Assembly (NCBI RefSeq): GCF_021398715.1
Contig: NZ_CP090347.1
Location: forward strand, 2,046,001-2,110,000
Direction: 5' to 3'
Length of the DNA: 64,000 nucleotides
Origin: Microbacterium binotii
Lineage (GTDB): Bacteria > Actinomycetota > Actinomycetes > Actinomycetales > Microbacteriaceae
Part shown: in pieces, positions 40,466-49,499 of the stretch
Numbering within the stretch: the stretch's first letter is position 1
Layout of the letters: every line of letters begins with the position of its first letter
Translations under genes and position numbers: made by a program
Notes under the pieces: model-generated
The model's database searches: none
The model's input: the letters and a program-made list of their open reading frames with translations, nothing else
Told to the model about the DNA's origin: nothing

Positions 40466-42280
40466 ATGTCCACGTCCACCACCGCCCGCTCGATCCCCGT
40501 CGCCCCCACGATCGACGAGTACCTCTCCCGCGGAGACTGGCGCGTCAACGCCAACGCCAACCAGGGATACTCCCTCGGCGGCATGATGCTCAACACATCG
40601 GGCAAGGTCATCGCGAACTACTGGCTCGACCAGGTCTACGCACCGGAGGCGGGCGCCGCGCACCGCGACGGCGACCTCCACATCCACGACCTCGACATGT
40701 TCGCCGGATACTGCGCCGGCTGGTCGCTGCGCACCCTGCTCGAGCAGGGCTTCAACGGCGTCCCCGGCAAGGTCTCCTCCGCCGCGCCCCGCCACCTCTC
40801 GAGCGCTCTCGGGCAGATGGTGAACTTCCTCGGGACACTCCAGAACGAGTGGGCGGGCGCCCAGGCGTTCAGTTCGTTCGACACGTACCTCGCCCCCTTC
40901 GTCCGCCTCGACGCCCTCGACTCCGGCGCCGTCCGGCAGGCGATCGAGGAGTTCGTCTTCAACCTCAACGTCCCCTCCCGCTGGGGCACGCAGACCCCCT
41001 TCACCAACCTCACCCTCGACTGGACGTGCCCGGACGACCTCGCCGACCAGCGCCCGATGATCGGCGGCCGGGTGTGCGACTTCACGTACGGAGACCTCGC
41101 GCCCGAGATGGCGATGATCAATCGGGCCTTCATCGACGTCATGACCGCCGGCGACGCCGATGGACGGGCATTCACCTTCCCCATCCCGACCTACAACATC
41201 ACGAAGGACTTCGACTGGGACGACCCCGCCGTCGACGCCCTGTTCGCGATGACCGCCAAGTACGGGCTGCCCTACTTCCAGAACTTCGTGAACTCCGACC
41301 TCGACCCGCACATGATCCGGTCGATGTGCTGCCGACTCCAGCTCGATCTCACTCAGCTGCTCGCCCGCGGGAACGGCCTGTTCGGATCGGCGGAGCAGAC
41401 CGGATCCCTCGGCGTCGTCACCGTGAACTGCGCACGCATCGGCTACCTGCACCCGGGCGACGAGGCGGGTCTCATCGCCCGACTCGACGAGCTGCTCGAG
41501 ATCGCCCGCGACAGCCTCGAGGCCAAGCGCGTCGTGATCCAGCGCCACATCGACGGCGGCCTCTTCCCCTACACGAAGCGCTACCTCGGAACGCTCGACA
41601 ACCACTTCTCCACGATCGGCGTCAACGGGCTCAACGAGCTCGTGCGCAACTTCACCGGCGACACGGACGACATCACCTCGGATGCGGGACACGCCCTCGT
41701 CGCCCGCATCCTGGATCACATCCGCGACCGGATGGTGGAGTTCCAGGAGGCGACCGGCACGATGTACAACCTCGAGGCGACACCCGCCGAGGGCGCGACG
41801 TACCGCTTCGCGAAGAGCGACATCGCCCGCTACGAGGGCATCCGCCACGCAGGCACCGACGACAACCCGTACTACACGAACTCGTCGCAACTGCCGGTCG
41901 GCTACACCGACGATGCGTTCGAGGCCCTTCTGCTGCAGGAGGATCTGCAGCAGAAGTACACGGGCGGCACGGTGCTGCACCTCTACATGGGCGAAGCCGT
42001 CTCCTCCGCCGCGGCCTGCCGCACGCTCGTGCGTCGTGCGCTCGAGAAGTTCCGCCTGCCCTACATCACCATCACGCCCACCTTCTCGATCTGCCCGCGC
42101 CACGGCTATCGATCGGGCGAGCACACCGTGTGCCCCGAGTGCGGCGCCGACTGCGAGGTGTGGACGCGGGTCATGGGCTACTTCCGCCCGGTGTCGTCGT
42201 TCAACGTGGGCAAGAAGGGCGAGGCCGCCGAGCGCGTCGCGTTCGCCGAGTCGCGCTCCCTCGCCGCCGCGGCGGTGTGA
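40466..42280 (+). CDS. nrdD: Anaerobic (class III) ribonucleoside-triphosphate reductase
   Basis: Reduces NTPs to dNTPs without oxygen through a glycyl radical. It has 604 residues. The substrate channel motif NTYL-like segment and the CCRLQLD block are present, and the C-terminal zinc site is CPRHGYRSGEHTVCPECGADC. The radical glycine is Gly571 in RVMGYFRPVSSFN. AGAAGGAG precedes the ATG. The N-terminal ATP-cone seen in enteric NrdD is absent, as in other short versions. It is followed one base later by nrdG. Paired NrdR boxes cover the promoter. It implies growth or repair under low oxygen. Confidence 0.96.
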   Translation: MSTSTTARSIPVAPTIDEYLSRGDWRVNANANQGYSLGGMMLNTSGKVIANYWLDQVYAPEAGAAHRDGDLHIHDLDMFAGYCAGWSLRTLLEQGFNGVPGKVSSAAPRHLSSALGQMVNFLGTLQNEWAGAQAFSSFDTYLAPFVRLDALDSGAVRQAIEEFVFNLNVPSRWGTQTPFTNLTLDWTCPDDLADQRPMIGGRVCDFTYGDLAPEMAMINRAFIDVMTAGDADGRAFTFPIPTYNITKDFDWDDPAVDALFAMTAKYGLPYFQNFVNSDLDPHMIRSMCCRLQLDLTQLLARGNGLFGSAEQTGSLGVVTVNCARIGYLHPGDEAGLIARLDELLEIARDSLEAKRVVIQRHIDGGLFPYTKRYLGTLDNHFSTIGVNGLNELVRNFTGDTDDITSDAGHALVARILDHIRDRMVEFQEATGTMYNLEATPAEGATYRFAKSDIARYEGIRHAGTDDNPYYTNSSQLPVGYTDDAFEALLLQEDLQQKYTGGTVLHLYMGEAVSSAAACRTLVRRALEKFRLPYITITPTFSICPRHGYRSGEHTVCPECGADCEVWTRVMGYFRPVSSFNVGKKGEAAERVAFAESRSLAAAAV

Positions 42281-42281
42281 G

Positions 42282-43016
42282 GTGATCCCCGCCGCGATCG
42301 ATCCCGCCACCCTGCGCATCGCCGGTCTCACGCGTCTGTCCACGGTCGACTGGCCCGACAGGCTCGTCGCGACCGTCTTCCTGCAGGGGTGCCCGTGGGA
42401 CTGCTTCTACTGCCACAATCCGGCGCTGCGTGCTCCCCGCGCGCCCGCGGCGATGAGCTGGCAGACGCTGCGGTCGTTCCTGAAGAAGCGGCGGGGTCTG
42501 CTCGACGGCGTCGTGTTCTCGGGCGGTGAGCCCACGATGCAGCCCGCGCTGCCGGCAGCGATCGCGGCGGTGCGCCAGCTCGGGTTCGCCGTCGGACTGC
42601 ACACGGCGGGGATCTACCCGGCGGCGCTCGCCCGCATCCTGCCCTACGTCGACTGGGTGGGGCTGGACATCAAGACAAGCAAGCGGCTCTACGAGAGGGT
42701 CACCGGCTACTCGAACAGCGCCGAGCGCTCCTGGGGCTCGCTGTCGGTCGTGCTGGCCGAGTCGGCGGCGCGCGCGGTCACGAACCGCCCGCTCGACTAC
42801 GAGGTGCGCACGACGGTGCACCCCGAGGCGGCGGATGCGGCCGAGCTCGCCGTGCTCGGGCACCGGCTCGCCGACGCCGGCGTCACCTGCTGGGCACTGC
42901 AGCGCTTCCGCAGCGAAGGCACCCGCATCCCCCTGCCCCGCGTCGGCGAGGCCTCCTACGAGGTCTCGCTCGACACGGTGCCGGGTGAGCGGTTCGCGCG
43001 GTTCTCCGTGCGATGA
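42282..43016 (+). CDS. nrdG: Anaerobic RNR-activating radical SAM protein
   Basis: Installs the glycyl radical on NrdD using SAM and a 4Fe-4S cluster. It has 244 residues. The radical-SAM motif is GCPWDCFYCHNP (CX3CX2C), followed by the SAM-binding VFSGGEPTMQPALP. The GTG at 42282 follows the nrdD stop by one base, with GTGAGGTG giving weak ribosome pairing; an earlier GTG inside the nrdD tail is possible. It is longer than E. coli NrdG and closer to the form found beside NrdD in actinobacteria and anaerobes. Convergent with der. Confidence 0.94.
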   Translation: MIPAAIDPATLRIAGLTRLSTVDWPDRLVATVFLQGCPWDCFYCHNPALRAPRAPAAMSWQTLRSFLKKRRGLLDGVVFSGGEPTMQPALPAAIAAVRQLGFAVGLHTAGIYPAALARILPYVDWVGLDIKTSKRLYERVTGYSNSAERSWGSLSVVLAESAARAVTNRPLDYEVRTTVHPEAADAAELAVLGHRLADAGVTCWALQRFRSEGTRIPLPRVGEASYEVSLDTVPGERFARFSVR

Positions 43017-43031
43017 GACGGTGCGCTGAGC

Positions 43032-44555
43032 TCAGCGCTGGCGGCGCTCGCGCACCCGCATGTTGATGACGATGGGCGTGCCCTCGAAGCCGTACAGCTC
43101 ACGCAGGCGACGCTGGATGAACCGGCGGTAACCGGGGTCCAGGAAGCCGGTCGTGAACAGGACGAAGGTCGGCGGACGCGTGCCCGCCTGCGTGCCGAAC
43201 AGGATGCGGGGCTGCTTGCCGCCGCGCACGGGGTGCGGGTGCTCGGCGACGAGCTCGGAGAGGAAGGCGTTGAACTTGCCCGTCGAGATGCGCTGATCCC
43301 ACGACTCGAGGGCCGTCTCCAGCGCCGGGACGAGCTTCTCGAGGTGGCGACCGGTGCGCGCGGAGATGTTGACGCGCGGCGCCCACGCGACGTGCGCGAG
43401 GTCCTGCTCGATCTCGCGCTCGAGGTACCGGCGACGGTCGATGTTCGCCATGTCGTCGTCGTTCAGGCGGTCCCACTTGTTGAAGGCGAGCACGAGCGCA
43501 CGGCCCGACTCGAGCACCATGTCGATGATGCGCACGTCCTGCTCGCTCAGCGGCTCGGACACGTCCAGCACGACGACGGCGACCTCGGCCTTTTCGAGCG
43601 CCGCGGAGGTGCGCAGCGATGCGTAGAAGTCCGCGCCCTGCTGCAGGTGCACGCGGCGGCGGATGCCGGCGGTGTCGACCAGCCGCCAGAGCTTGCCGCC
43701 GAGCTCGACGATCTCGTCGACCGGGTCGCGGGTGGTCCCGGCGAGCTCGTTGACGACGACGCGCTCCTCGCCGGCCGCCTTGTTCAGCAGCGACGACTTG
43801 CCCACGTTCGGGCGCCCGAGGATCGCGACGCGGCGCGGGCCGCCGATCTCGTGCTTGGCGACGGCGGAGACGTCCGGCAGCACCTTCACGAGCTCGTCGA
43901 GCAGGTCCGCGACACCGCGGCCGTGGATCGCGGAGACCGGATGCGGTTCGCCGAGGCCCAGGTTCCACAGCGCCGCCGCCTCGGGCTCCTGGCGCGCGTC
44001 GTCGATCTTGTTGGCGACGAGCATGACGGGCTTGCCGCTGCGGCGCAGGAGCTTCACGACGTGCTCGTCGGTCGAGGTGGCGCCCACCATCGCGTCGACC
44101 ACGAAGAGCACGACGTCGGCGAGGTCGATCGCGACCTCGGCCTGGGCGGCGACCGAGCGGTCGATGCCCTTGGCGTCGGGCTCCCAACCCCCGGTGTCGA
44201 CGAGTGAGAAGCGGCGCTCGAGCCACTCCGCCTTGTAGGTCACACGGTCGCGTGTGACGCCGGGGGTGTCTTCGACGACGGCCTCGCGGCGTCCGAGGAT
44301 GCGGTTCACGAGCGCGGACTTGCCGACGTTCGGGCGACCGACGATCGCGACTACCGGCAGCGCCGGCAGGTATTCGATCCCGTCCCCGGAGCCGACGAGC
44401 CCCGCGAGCACCTCGGCGTCGTCGTCGTCGAGGTCGTAGTCCTCGAGCGATGCCCGCAGCGCGATCGCGCGCTGCTCGGCGAGCGTGTCATCGATCCCGG
44501 CGAGGGTCTCCTCGAGCTGATCTGGTCCGGCTTCGTACTCGTCCTCAGCGCGCAT
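43032..44555 (-). CDS. der: Ribosome-assembly GTPase Der (EngA)
   Basis: A tandem-GTPase needed for 50S subunit maturation. It has 507 residues. The first G domain is [19 protein letters not shown], with DTPGVTRD and NKID; the second is [18 protein letters not shown], with NKWD. The C-terminal KH-like domain ends [20 protein letters not shown]. An acidic N-terminal extension of ~65 residues ([20 protein letters not shown]) is typical of actinobacterial Der. The ATG at 44555 overlaps the cmk end by 11 bases. Confidence 0.96.
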   Translation of the reverse strand: MRAEDEYEAGPDQLEETLAGIDDTLAEQRAIALRASLEDYDLDDDDAEVLAGLVGSGDGIEYLPALPVVAIVGRPNVGKSALVNRILGRREAVVEDTPGVTRDRVTYKAEWLERRFSLVDTGGWEPDAKGIDRSVAAQAEVAIDLADVVLFVVDAMVGATSTDEHVVKLLRRSGKPVMLVANKIDDARQEPEAAALWNLGLGEPHPVSAIHGRGVADLLDELVKVLPDVSAVAKHEIGGPRRVAILGRPNVGKSSLLNKAAGEERVVVNELAGTTRDPVDEIVELGGKLWRLVDTAGIRRRVHLQQGADFYASLRTSAALEKAEVAVVVLDVSEPLSEQDVRIIDMVLESGRALVLAFNKWDRLNDDDMANIDRRRYLEREIEQDLAHVAWAPRVNISARTGRHLEKLVPALETALESWDQRISTGKFNAFLSELVAEHPHPVRGGKQPRILFGTQAGTRPPTFVLFTTGFLDPGYRRFIQRRLRELYGFEGTPIVINMRVRERRQR

Positions 44556-45234
44556 CGCGCACCTCCTGCATTTTCTCTGCGACCGCGAGAACGGCCGCCA
44601 CTGTCTCATCGAAGTCGAGGTGCGTGGAATCCACGACCTCGACCCCTTCGGCCGCCGACATGAAGTCGACGACGGTGGAATCTGATGCGTCACGGCGCCG
44701 CAGCGAATCGGCGACGGCCGCCGCATCCTGTCCGCTCACCTCGGCGCTGCGCCGGGCGGCGCGCACCTCGGGGGCCGCCGTGAGCAGGATGCGCACGGGC
44801 GCATCGGGAGCCACGACCGTGGTGATGTCGCGACCCTCGACGACGACGCCGGGGCGCCCCGACTCGGCGACGAGGGAACGGAAACGCGCGTTCACGGTGT
44901 GGCGCACGACAGGGACACGGGCGACGCCGCTGACCGCCTCGGTCACGCGGGTCTCGCGGATCGCCTCCGTGACGTCCGTGTCTCCCACCCGCACCCAGTA
45001 GTCGTCCGGGTCCAGCGAGATGCTGCCGTCGAAGTCGCCCATCGCCTCGAGCACCGCGGTGGCGTCGGAGGTGTCGACAGCGCGGTCGAGCGCGTGCCAC
45101 GCGAGCGAGCGGTACACCGCTCCGGTGTCGAGGTAGCCGTAGCCGAGGCGTCGGGCGACCTCTTTCGACACCGAGGACTTGCCGCTGCCGGCGGGACCGT
45201 CGACGGCGACGATCGTGACGTCGGAATCACTCAT
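44545..45234 (-). CDS. cmk: Cytidylate kinase
   Basis: Phosphorylates CMP and dCMP using ATP. It has 229 residues. The P-loop is [19 protein letters not shown], followed by [12 protein letters not shown] (CMP site) and [15 protein letters not shown], with the LID region [15 protein letters not shown]. The start at 45234 overlaps the tyrA stop by eight bases. It is embedded in the rluB-tyrA-cmk-der run common to actinobacteria. Confidence 0.96.
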   Translation of the reverse strand: MSDSDVTIVAVDGPAGSGKSSVSKEVARRLGYGYLDTGAVYRSLAWHALDRAVDTSDATAVLEAMGDFDGSISLDPDDYWVRVGDTDVTEAIRETRVTEAVSGVARVPVVRHTVNARFRSLVAESGRPGVVVEGRDITTVVAPDAPVRILLTAAPEVRAARRSAEVSGQDAAAVADSLRRRDASDSTVVDFMSAAEGVEVVDSTHLDFDETVAAVLAVAEKMQEVRDAR

Positions 45235-46354
45235 TGGCACTGCTCGCAATCCTCCACCCGCGCGCCTCGAGCCCCGCCACGGCGGGTGCGGCGATCGCGG
45301 GAACGACACTGATCTCTGCCAGTCCGAACTGGGCGCCGGGCGAATGCTCCAGGCGCAGGTCCTCGACGTTCACCCCGAGCTCGCCGAGCTCGCCGAACAG
45401 GCGACCGAGCTGGCCCGGAGTGTCGTCCACCATGACGACGATGGTCTCGAAGCGACGGTTCTGGCCGTGCTTGCCGGGCAGTCGCTCGACGCCCTGGTTG
45501 CCGCGCAGGATCGTGTCGGCGACGCCGCGACGCGCGCCCGGCGCATCCGGCTCCCGCAGCGCGTCGGCGACGGCGGCGAGGTCCTCGGCGAAAGCGTCGA
45601 GCACATCGACGACCGGAGCGGCGTTGGCGCCGAGGATCTGCACCCAGAGCTCGGGTGCGGATGCGGCGAGCCGGGTCGTGTCGCGAACGCCCTGCCCCGC
45701 GAGGCGGAGGGCGTCCTCGGGCGCTGCCGTGAGCCGCGCGGCGAGCAGGCTCGACACGAGCTGCGGCACGTGCGAGACGAGCGCCACCGAACGGTCGTGC
45801 TCCTCGGGCGCCATCTCGATCGGCGTGGCGCCCAGATCGAGCGCGAGTCCCTCCACCAGCGCCAGATCGGCGGCCGTGGTCTCCTCGTCGCGGCAGACCA
45901 CCCACGGCCGCCCGATGAACAGGTCGGCGCGCGCCGCGATGGCGCCGCCGCGTTCGCGGCCCGCCATGGGATGCGAGCCGATGTAGCGCGTGAGGTCCAC
46001 ACCGCGCGCGCGGAGCGCGCGCAGCGGCTGCCCCTTGACGCTGGCGACATCTGTCACGACGGCGTCCGGGTAGGCGGCGAGCTCGCGCTCGACGACGTCG
46101 GCGATCACGTCCGGCGGCACCGCGACGACGATGAGGCGGGGGGCGTCGCCGGGGGTCGCGGCGCGGCCGGCGCCGTAATCGATCGCGAGCCGGAGCTGGG
46201 CGGGTGAGGTGTCATCGAGCACGACGTCGACGTCCAGGGCACGCAGAGCATGACCGATGCTGGCGCCGAGCAGGCCTGCACCGACGACACGGACGGTGCC
46301 CGAGGTGCGCGCGGCGACCCGCGCGGGCGCGCTGGTGCCGTTCGACTCGCTCAC
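45227..46354 (-). CDS. tyrA: Prephenate dehydrogenase
   Basis: Oxidatively decarboxylates prephenate to 4-hydroxyphenylpyruvate in tyrosine synthesis. It has 375 residues. The NAD(P) loop is [17 protein letters not shown], the substrate motif [13 protein letters not shown] and the catalytic-His region [18 protein letters not shown]. The C-terminal ~75 residues are an ACT domain ([20 protein letters not shown]), which may sense tyrosine. The start overlaps the rluB stop by four bases. Chorismate-mutase sequence is absent. Confidence 0.95.
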   Translation of the reverse strand: MSESNGTSAPARVAARTSGTVRVVGAGLLGASIGHALRALDVDVVLDDTSPAQLRLAIDYGAGRAATPGDAPRLIVVAVPPDVIADVVERELAAYPDAVVTDVASVKGQPLRALRARGVDLTRYIGSHPMAGRERGGAIAARADLFIGRPWVVCRDEETTAADLALVEGLALDLGATPIEMAPEEHDRSVALVSHVPQLVSSLLAARLTAAPEDALRLAGQGVRDTTRLAASAPELWVQILGANAAPVVDVLDAFAEDLAAVADALREPDAPGARRGVADTILRGNQGVERLPGKHGQNRRFETIVVMVDDTPGQLGRLFGELGELGVNVEDLRLEHSPGAQFGLAEISVVPAIAAPAVAGLEARGWRIASSANE

Positions 46355-47124
46355 TGGTTCTCCTGCTCTCCGGGCGGGTCGGACACCTGGTCACGGCGCG
46401 CGAGCGTGAGAAGCGCACCCCGCTCGATCTTAGTCAACTCCCGCATCCGTCCCGCCGGGAGTGTTCCCAGGTGAAGGGGTCCGAATTGCCGGCGCACGAG
46501 TTCCAGCACGGGATGCCCCACCGAGGCCATCATGCGGCGCACGATGCGGTTGCGCCCGGAGTGCAGCGTGAGCTCCACGAGGCTGTTCGTGCCGGACGCA
46601 TCGAGCAGGCGCGCCTTGTCGGCCCGGATGAAGCCGTCCTCCAGCTCGAAGCCGCGCGTGAGGGCCGCGATCGTCTGCGCCGACACCCGCCCGTCGACCT
46701 TCGCGATGTAGACCTTCGTGACGCCGAAAGACGGGTGGGCCAGCACGTGGGCGAGTTCGCCGTCGTTGGTCAGCAGGAGCAGACCCGATGTGTCGGCGTC
46801 GAGGCGACCGACGTTGTAGAGGCGCTCCTCGAAGTCACGGGTGAACTCACGCAGGTCGCGACGCCCTCTGTCGTCCCCCATCGAGCTCACGACACCGGTG
46901 GGCTTGTTGAGCATCACGTACCGCTTGGACTGGTCGAACTCGACCGCGACGCCGTCGACGTCGACGAGATCGGTCTCGGGATCGATCCGGCTGCCGAGTT
47001 CGGTCACGACGGTGCCGTTCACGCGCACCCGGCCCTCGACGATGTACTGCTCCGCCACGCGGCGGGAGGCGACGCCCGCGTTCGCGAGCGCCTTCTGCAG
47101 GCGGACGCCCTCGGTGTCGGTCAT
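46351..47124 (-). CDS. rluB: 23S rRNA pseudouridine synthase, RluB/RsuA family
   Basis: Isomerises a uridine in 23S rRNA. It has 257 residues: an N-terminal S4 domain (GVRLQKALANAGVASRRVAE) followed by the synthase domain with the catalytic Asp in VGRLDADTSGLLLLTNDGE. HSGRNRIVRRMMASVGHPV is the RluB/RsuA signature near the C-terminus. It overlaps scpB by four bases and tyrA by four. Position behind scpB is the usual bacterial arrangement, which favours RluB over RsuA. Confidence 0.95.
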   Translation of the reverse strand: MTDTEGVRLQKALANAGVASRRVAEQYIVEGRVRVNGTVVTELGSRIDPETDLVDVDGVAVEFDQSKRYVMLNKPTGVVSSMGDDRGRRDLREFTRDFEERLYNVGRLDADTSGLLLLTNDGELAHVLAHPSFGVTKVYIAKVDGRVSAQTIAALTRGFELEDGFIRADKARLLDASGTNSLVELTLHSGRNRIVRRMMASVGHPVLELVRRQFGPLHLGTLPAGRMRELTKIERGALLTLARRDQVSDPPGEQENQ

Positions 47125-47729
47125 CGTGCGATCTCCTCGAAGCCGGTGCTGCCGTCATCGAGCAGCGGTGAGATGTGGGGAAGCTCGTCGATCGTGTTGA
47201 TGCCGAGCTTCTCGAGCAGCGCGTCGGTCGTGCCGTACAGGATGGCGCCGGTCTCCCCGTCGTGTCCGACCTCGGTGATGAGGCCCCGGCCCACGAGCGT
47301 GCGCACGACCGAGTCGACGTTGACGGCGCGGATCGACGCGACCTGGCCGCGGGTGACGGGCTGCTTGTACGCGATGACCGCGAGGGTCTCGAGGGCCGCC
47401 TGCGACAGGCGGGCGGGCTGCTGGGTGCCCAGGAACTCGGTGATGACGCGGTCGTACTCCTCGCGCACGTAGAGCCGCCATCCACCTCCCACCTCGCGCA
47501 GCTCGAAGCCGCGGCGCGGGCCGCCGTCCTCGCCGTCGTAGTCCGCGACGAGGGCCGCGATCGCCTTGCGCACCGCCGGGACGGGCGCACTGACGGCGGC
47601 CGCGAGCGCCACGACGCTGTGCGGCTCGTCCAGGATCAGCAGGACGGCCTCGAGACGGCGCGCGACAGAGCCCACATCCTGCGGCCAGGCGGTGGTCTCC
47701 GATTCCTCGGTACGGATGTCATCGGTCAT
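47121..47729 (-). CDS. scpB: Segregation and condensation protein B
   Basis: The winged-helix kleisin partner of the SMC condensin. It has 202 residues with RRLEAVLLILDEPHSVVALA, LETLAVIAYKQPVTRGQVAS and RTLVGRGLITEVGHDGETG, the family's three conserved blocks. It overlaps scpA by 11 bases and rluB by four. It acts on the nucleoid with ScpA and SMC (not in this window). Confidence 0.96.
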   Translation of the reverse strand: MTDDIRTEESETTAWPQDVGSVARRLEAVLLILDEPHSVVALAAAVSAPVPAVRKAIAALVADYDGEDGGPRRGFELREVGGGWRLYVREEYDRVITEFLGTQQPARLSQAALETLAVIAYKQPVTRGQVASIRAVNVDSVVRTLVGRGLITEVGHDGETGAILYGTTDALLEKLGINTIDELPHISPLLDDGSTGFEEIAR

Positions 47730-48534
47730 AGTCGGCTCCCAGAGTGGCGAGGTTCTCCTCGGACCAGCGTTCCGCGCTCCAGCGCAGGGTCAGCTCGCCG
47801 AGGGGCTCCAGCTGCTCGAACGACAGCGCCGCGTGGCGGTACAGCTCGAGGATGGAGAGGAATCGTGCGACCACGATGCCGGAGGCGTCCACTCCGGCGA
47901 TCAGTTCGCGAAAGGTCAGCGTGCCCCGCTGACGCAGCAGGGTCACGACGATCGCGGCCTGCTCGCGGATGCTGACCAGCGGTGCGTGCAGGTGATCGAG
48001 CCCGACCGTCGGGATCTCCTTCGGTGCCATCGCCAGCATGGCGAGCGCGGCGAAATCCTCGGTGCTGAGCGTCCAGACGAGCTCCGGCGCGGCCTGACGG
48101 TACCGCTCGTCGATGCGGACGCTGCGCGCGTGCCGCCTCTCCTCGCGCTCCAGCGAGCGCGCGAACCAGGCGGAGACCTCCTTGAAGGCGCGGTACTGCA
48201 GCAGCCGCGCGAACAGCAGGTCGCGCGCTTCGAGCAGAGCCACCGCCTCCGCGTCCACGAGCTCGCCCTGCGGGAGCAGCCCCGCCACCTTCATGTCGAG
48301 CAGGGTGGCGGCGACGACGAGGAACTCCGACGCCTCGTCGAGCTCCGCATCCGGCCCGAGCTGGCGCAGGTACGCGATGAACTCATCGGTGACGACGCTG
48401 AGCGCCACATCCGTGATGTCGAGCTCGTGCTGCGAGATGAGCGTCAGCAGCAGGTCGAACGGGCCGTCGAAGACGCCCAGCGATACCCGGAATCCGTCGG
48501 TGGCCGCGTCCTGCGGCTCAGGCGACGGCGCCAC
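47719..48534 (-). CDS. scpA: Segregation and condensation protein A
   Basis: The kleisin subunit that bridges SMC heads. It has 271 residues. The N-terminal SMC-neck-binding segment is LGVFDGPFDLLLTLISQHELDIT, and the C-terminal winged helix contains LTFRELIAGVDASGIVVARF and ILELYRHAALSFEQ. The GTG start overlaps the parA-like stop by 17 bases. It is co-translated with scpB. Confidence 0.95.
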   Translation of the reverse strand: MAPSPEPQDAATDGFRVSLGVFDGPFDLLLTLISQHELDITDVALSVVTDEFIAYLRQLGPDAELDEASEFLVVAATLLDMKVAGLLPQGELVDAEAVALLEARDLLFARLLQYRAFKEVSAWFARSLEREERRHARSVRIDERYRQAAPELVWTLSTEDFAALAMLAMAPKEIPTVGLDHLHAPLVSIREQAAIVVTLLRQRGTLTFRELIAGVDASGIVVARFLSILELYRHAALSFEQLEPLGELTLRWSAERWSEENLATLGADYDR

Positions 48535-49405
48535 GGGCGACCAGCTCCCGCGCGAGACGCAGGTAGGCCTGCGCCGCGGCGTGTTCGGGAGCGAACTCGG
48601 TGATGGGCATCCCCGACACCGATGCGTCGGGGAACTTCACGGTGCGCCCGATCACGGTCTCCAGCACATCGTCGCCGAACGCCTCGACCACGCGTTCGAG
48701 CACTTCGCGCGAGTGCAGCGTGCGCGGGTCGTACATCGTGGCGAGCACCCCGTCGAGGGTGATCGAGGGGTTCAACCGGTCGCGCACCTTGTCGATGGTC
48801 TCGATCAGCAGGGCGACGCCGCGCAGGGCGAAGAACTCGCACTCGAGCGGGATCAGCACGCCGTGGCTCGCCGTCAGGGCGTTGACCGTGAGCAGCCCCA
48901 ACGAGGGCTGGCAGTCGATGAGGATGACGTCGTACTCCGCCGCCACGTGGCGGAGCACGCGGGCGAGGATCGTCTCACGCGCCACCTCGTTGACCAGGTG
49001 CACCTCGGCGGCGGAGAGGTCGATGTTCGCCGGGAGCACGTCGAGGCCGTCGACGGAGGTCTTGACGATGACCTCGCGCGGGTCGCGCTTCGTGTCCAGC
49101 AGCAGGTCGTAGATCGTGGGCACATCGTGCGTGGTGATGCCCAGGCCCGCGGACAGCGCGCCCTGCGGATCGAAGTCGACCGCCAGCACCTTGCGGCCGT
49201 AGTGCGCGAGGGATGCGGCCAGGTTGATGGTCGTGGTCGTCTTGCCGACCCCGCCCTTCTGATTGCAGAGGGCGATGATGCGCGCGGGGCCATGGGCGGC
49301 GAGAGCCGGCGGTGTCGCGAACCCCTGATAGGGGCGACCGGTCGGGCCGAGGGGCACATCGCCCTTCGTGCCTTTACCCGCCTGCTTCACTGCGCGCTCC
49401 GCCAC
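48518..49405 (-). CDS. parA: ParA-family ATPase of the scp operon
   Basis: A 295-residue deviant-Walker ATPase: ALCNQKGGVGKTTTTINLAA, then DFDPQGALSAGLG and ILIDCQPSLGLLTVNAL. The usual ParB partner is absent here, and this copy sits in front of scpA/scpB as in most actinobacteria, so it probably assists condensin-linked chromosome handling rather than oriC segregation. The GTG at 49405 (preceded by GGGAG) is preferred; the longer frame upstream reads through the terminator hairpin at 49459. A basic ~40-residue N-terminal tail precedes the ATPase fold. Confidence 0.92.
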   Translation of the reverse strand: MAERAVKQAGKGTKGDVPLGPTGRPYQGFATPPALAAHGPARIIALCNQKGGVGKTTTTINLAASLAHYGRKVLAVDFDPQGALSAGLGITTHDVPTIYDLLLDTKRDPREVIVKTSVDGLDVLPANIDLSAAEVHLVNEVARETILARVLRHVAAEYDVILIDCQPSLGLLTVNALTASHGVLIPLECEFFALRGVALLIETIDKVRDRLNPSITLDGVLATMYDPRTLHSREVLERVVEAFGDDVLETVIGRTVKFPDASVSGMPITEFAPEHAAAQAYLRLARELVARGAVA

Positions 49406-49458
49406 CGTACTCCCGCTCTGCTTGGTCGTTCGATCGATTCTAGCGACGGCAGGCGGCG

Positions 49459-49495
49459 GGTTCGGGGAGGGCGCACCGAGCCCCCTCCCCGAACC
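49459..49495 (-). terminator. Strong hairpin terminator behind the M28 peptidase
   Basis: A perfect 13-bp stem (GGTTCGGGGAGGG with CCCTCCCCGAACC) and an 11-base loop start five bases after the peptidase stop. There is no T-tract, as in many actinobacterial terminators. It separates the peptidase gene from the parA-scpAB operon. Confidence 0.75.
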
Positions 49496-49499
49496 GCGC

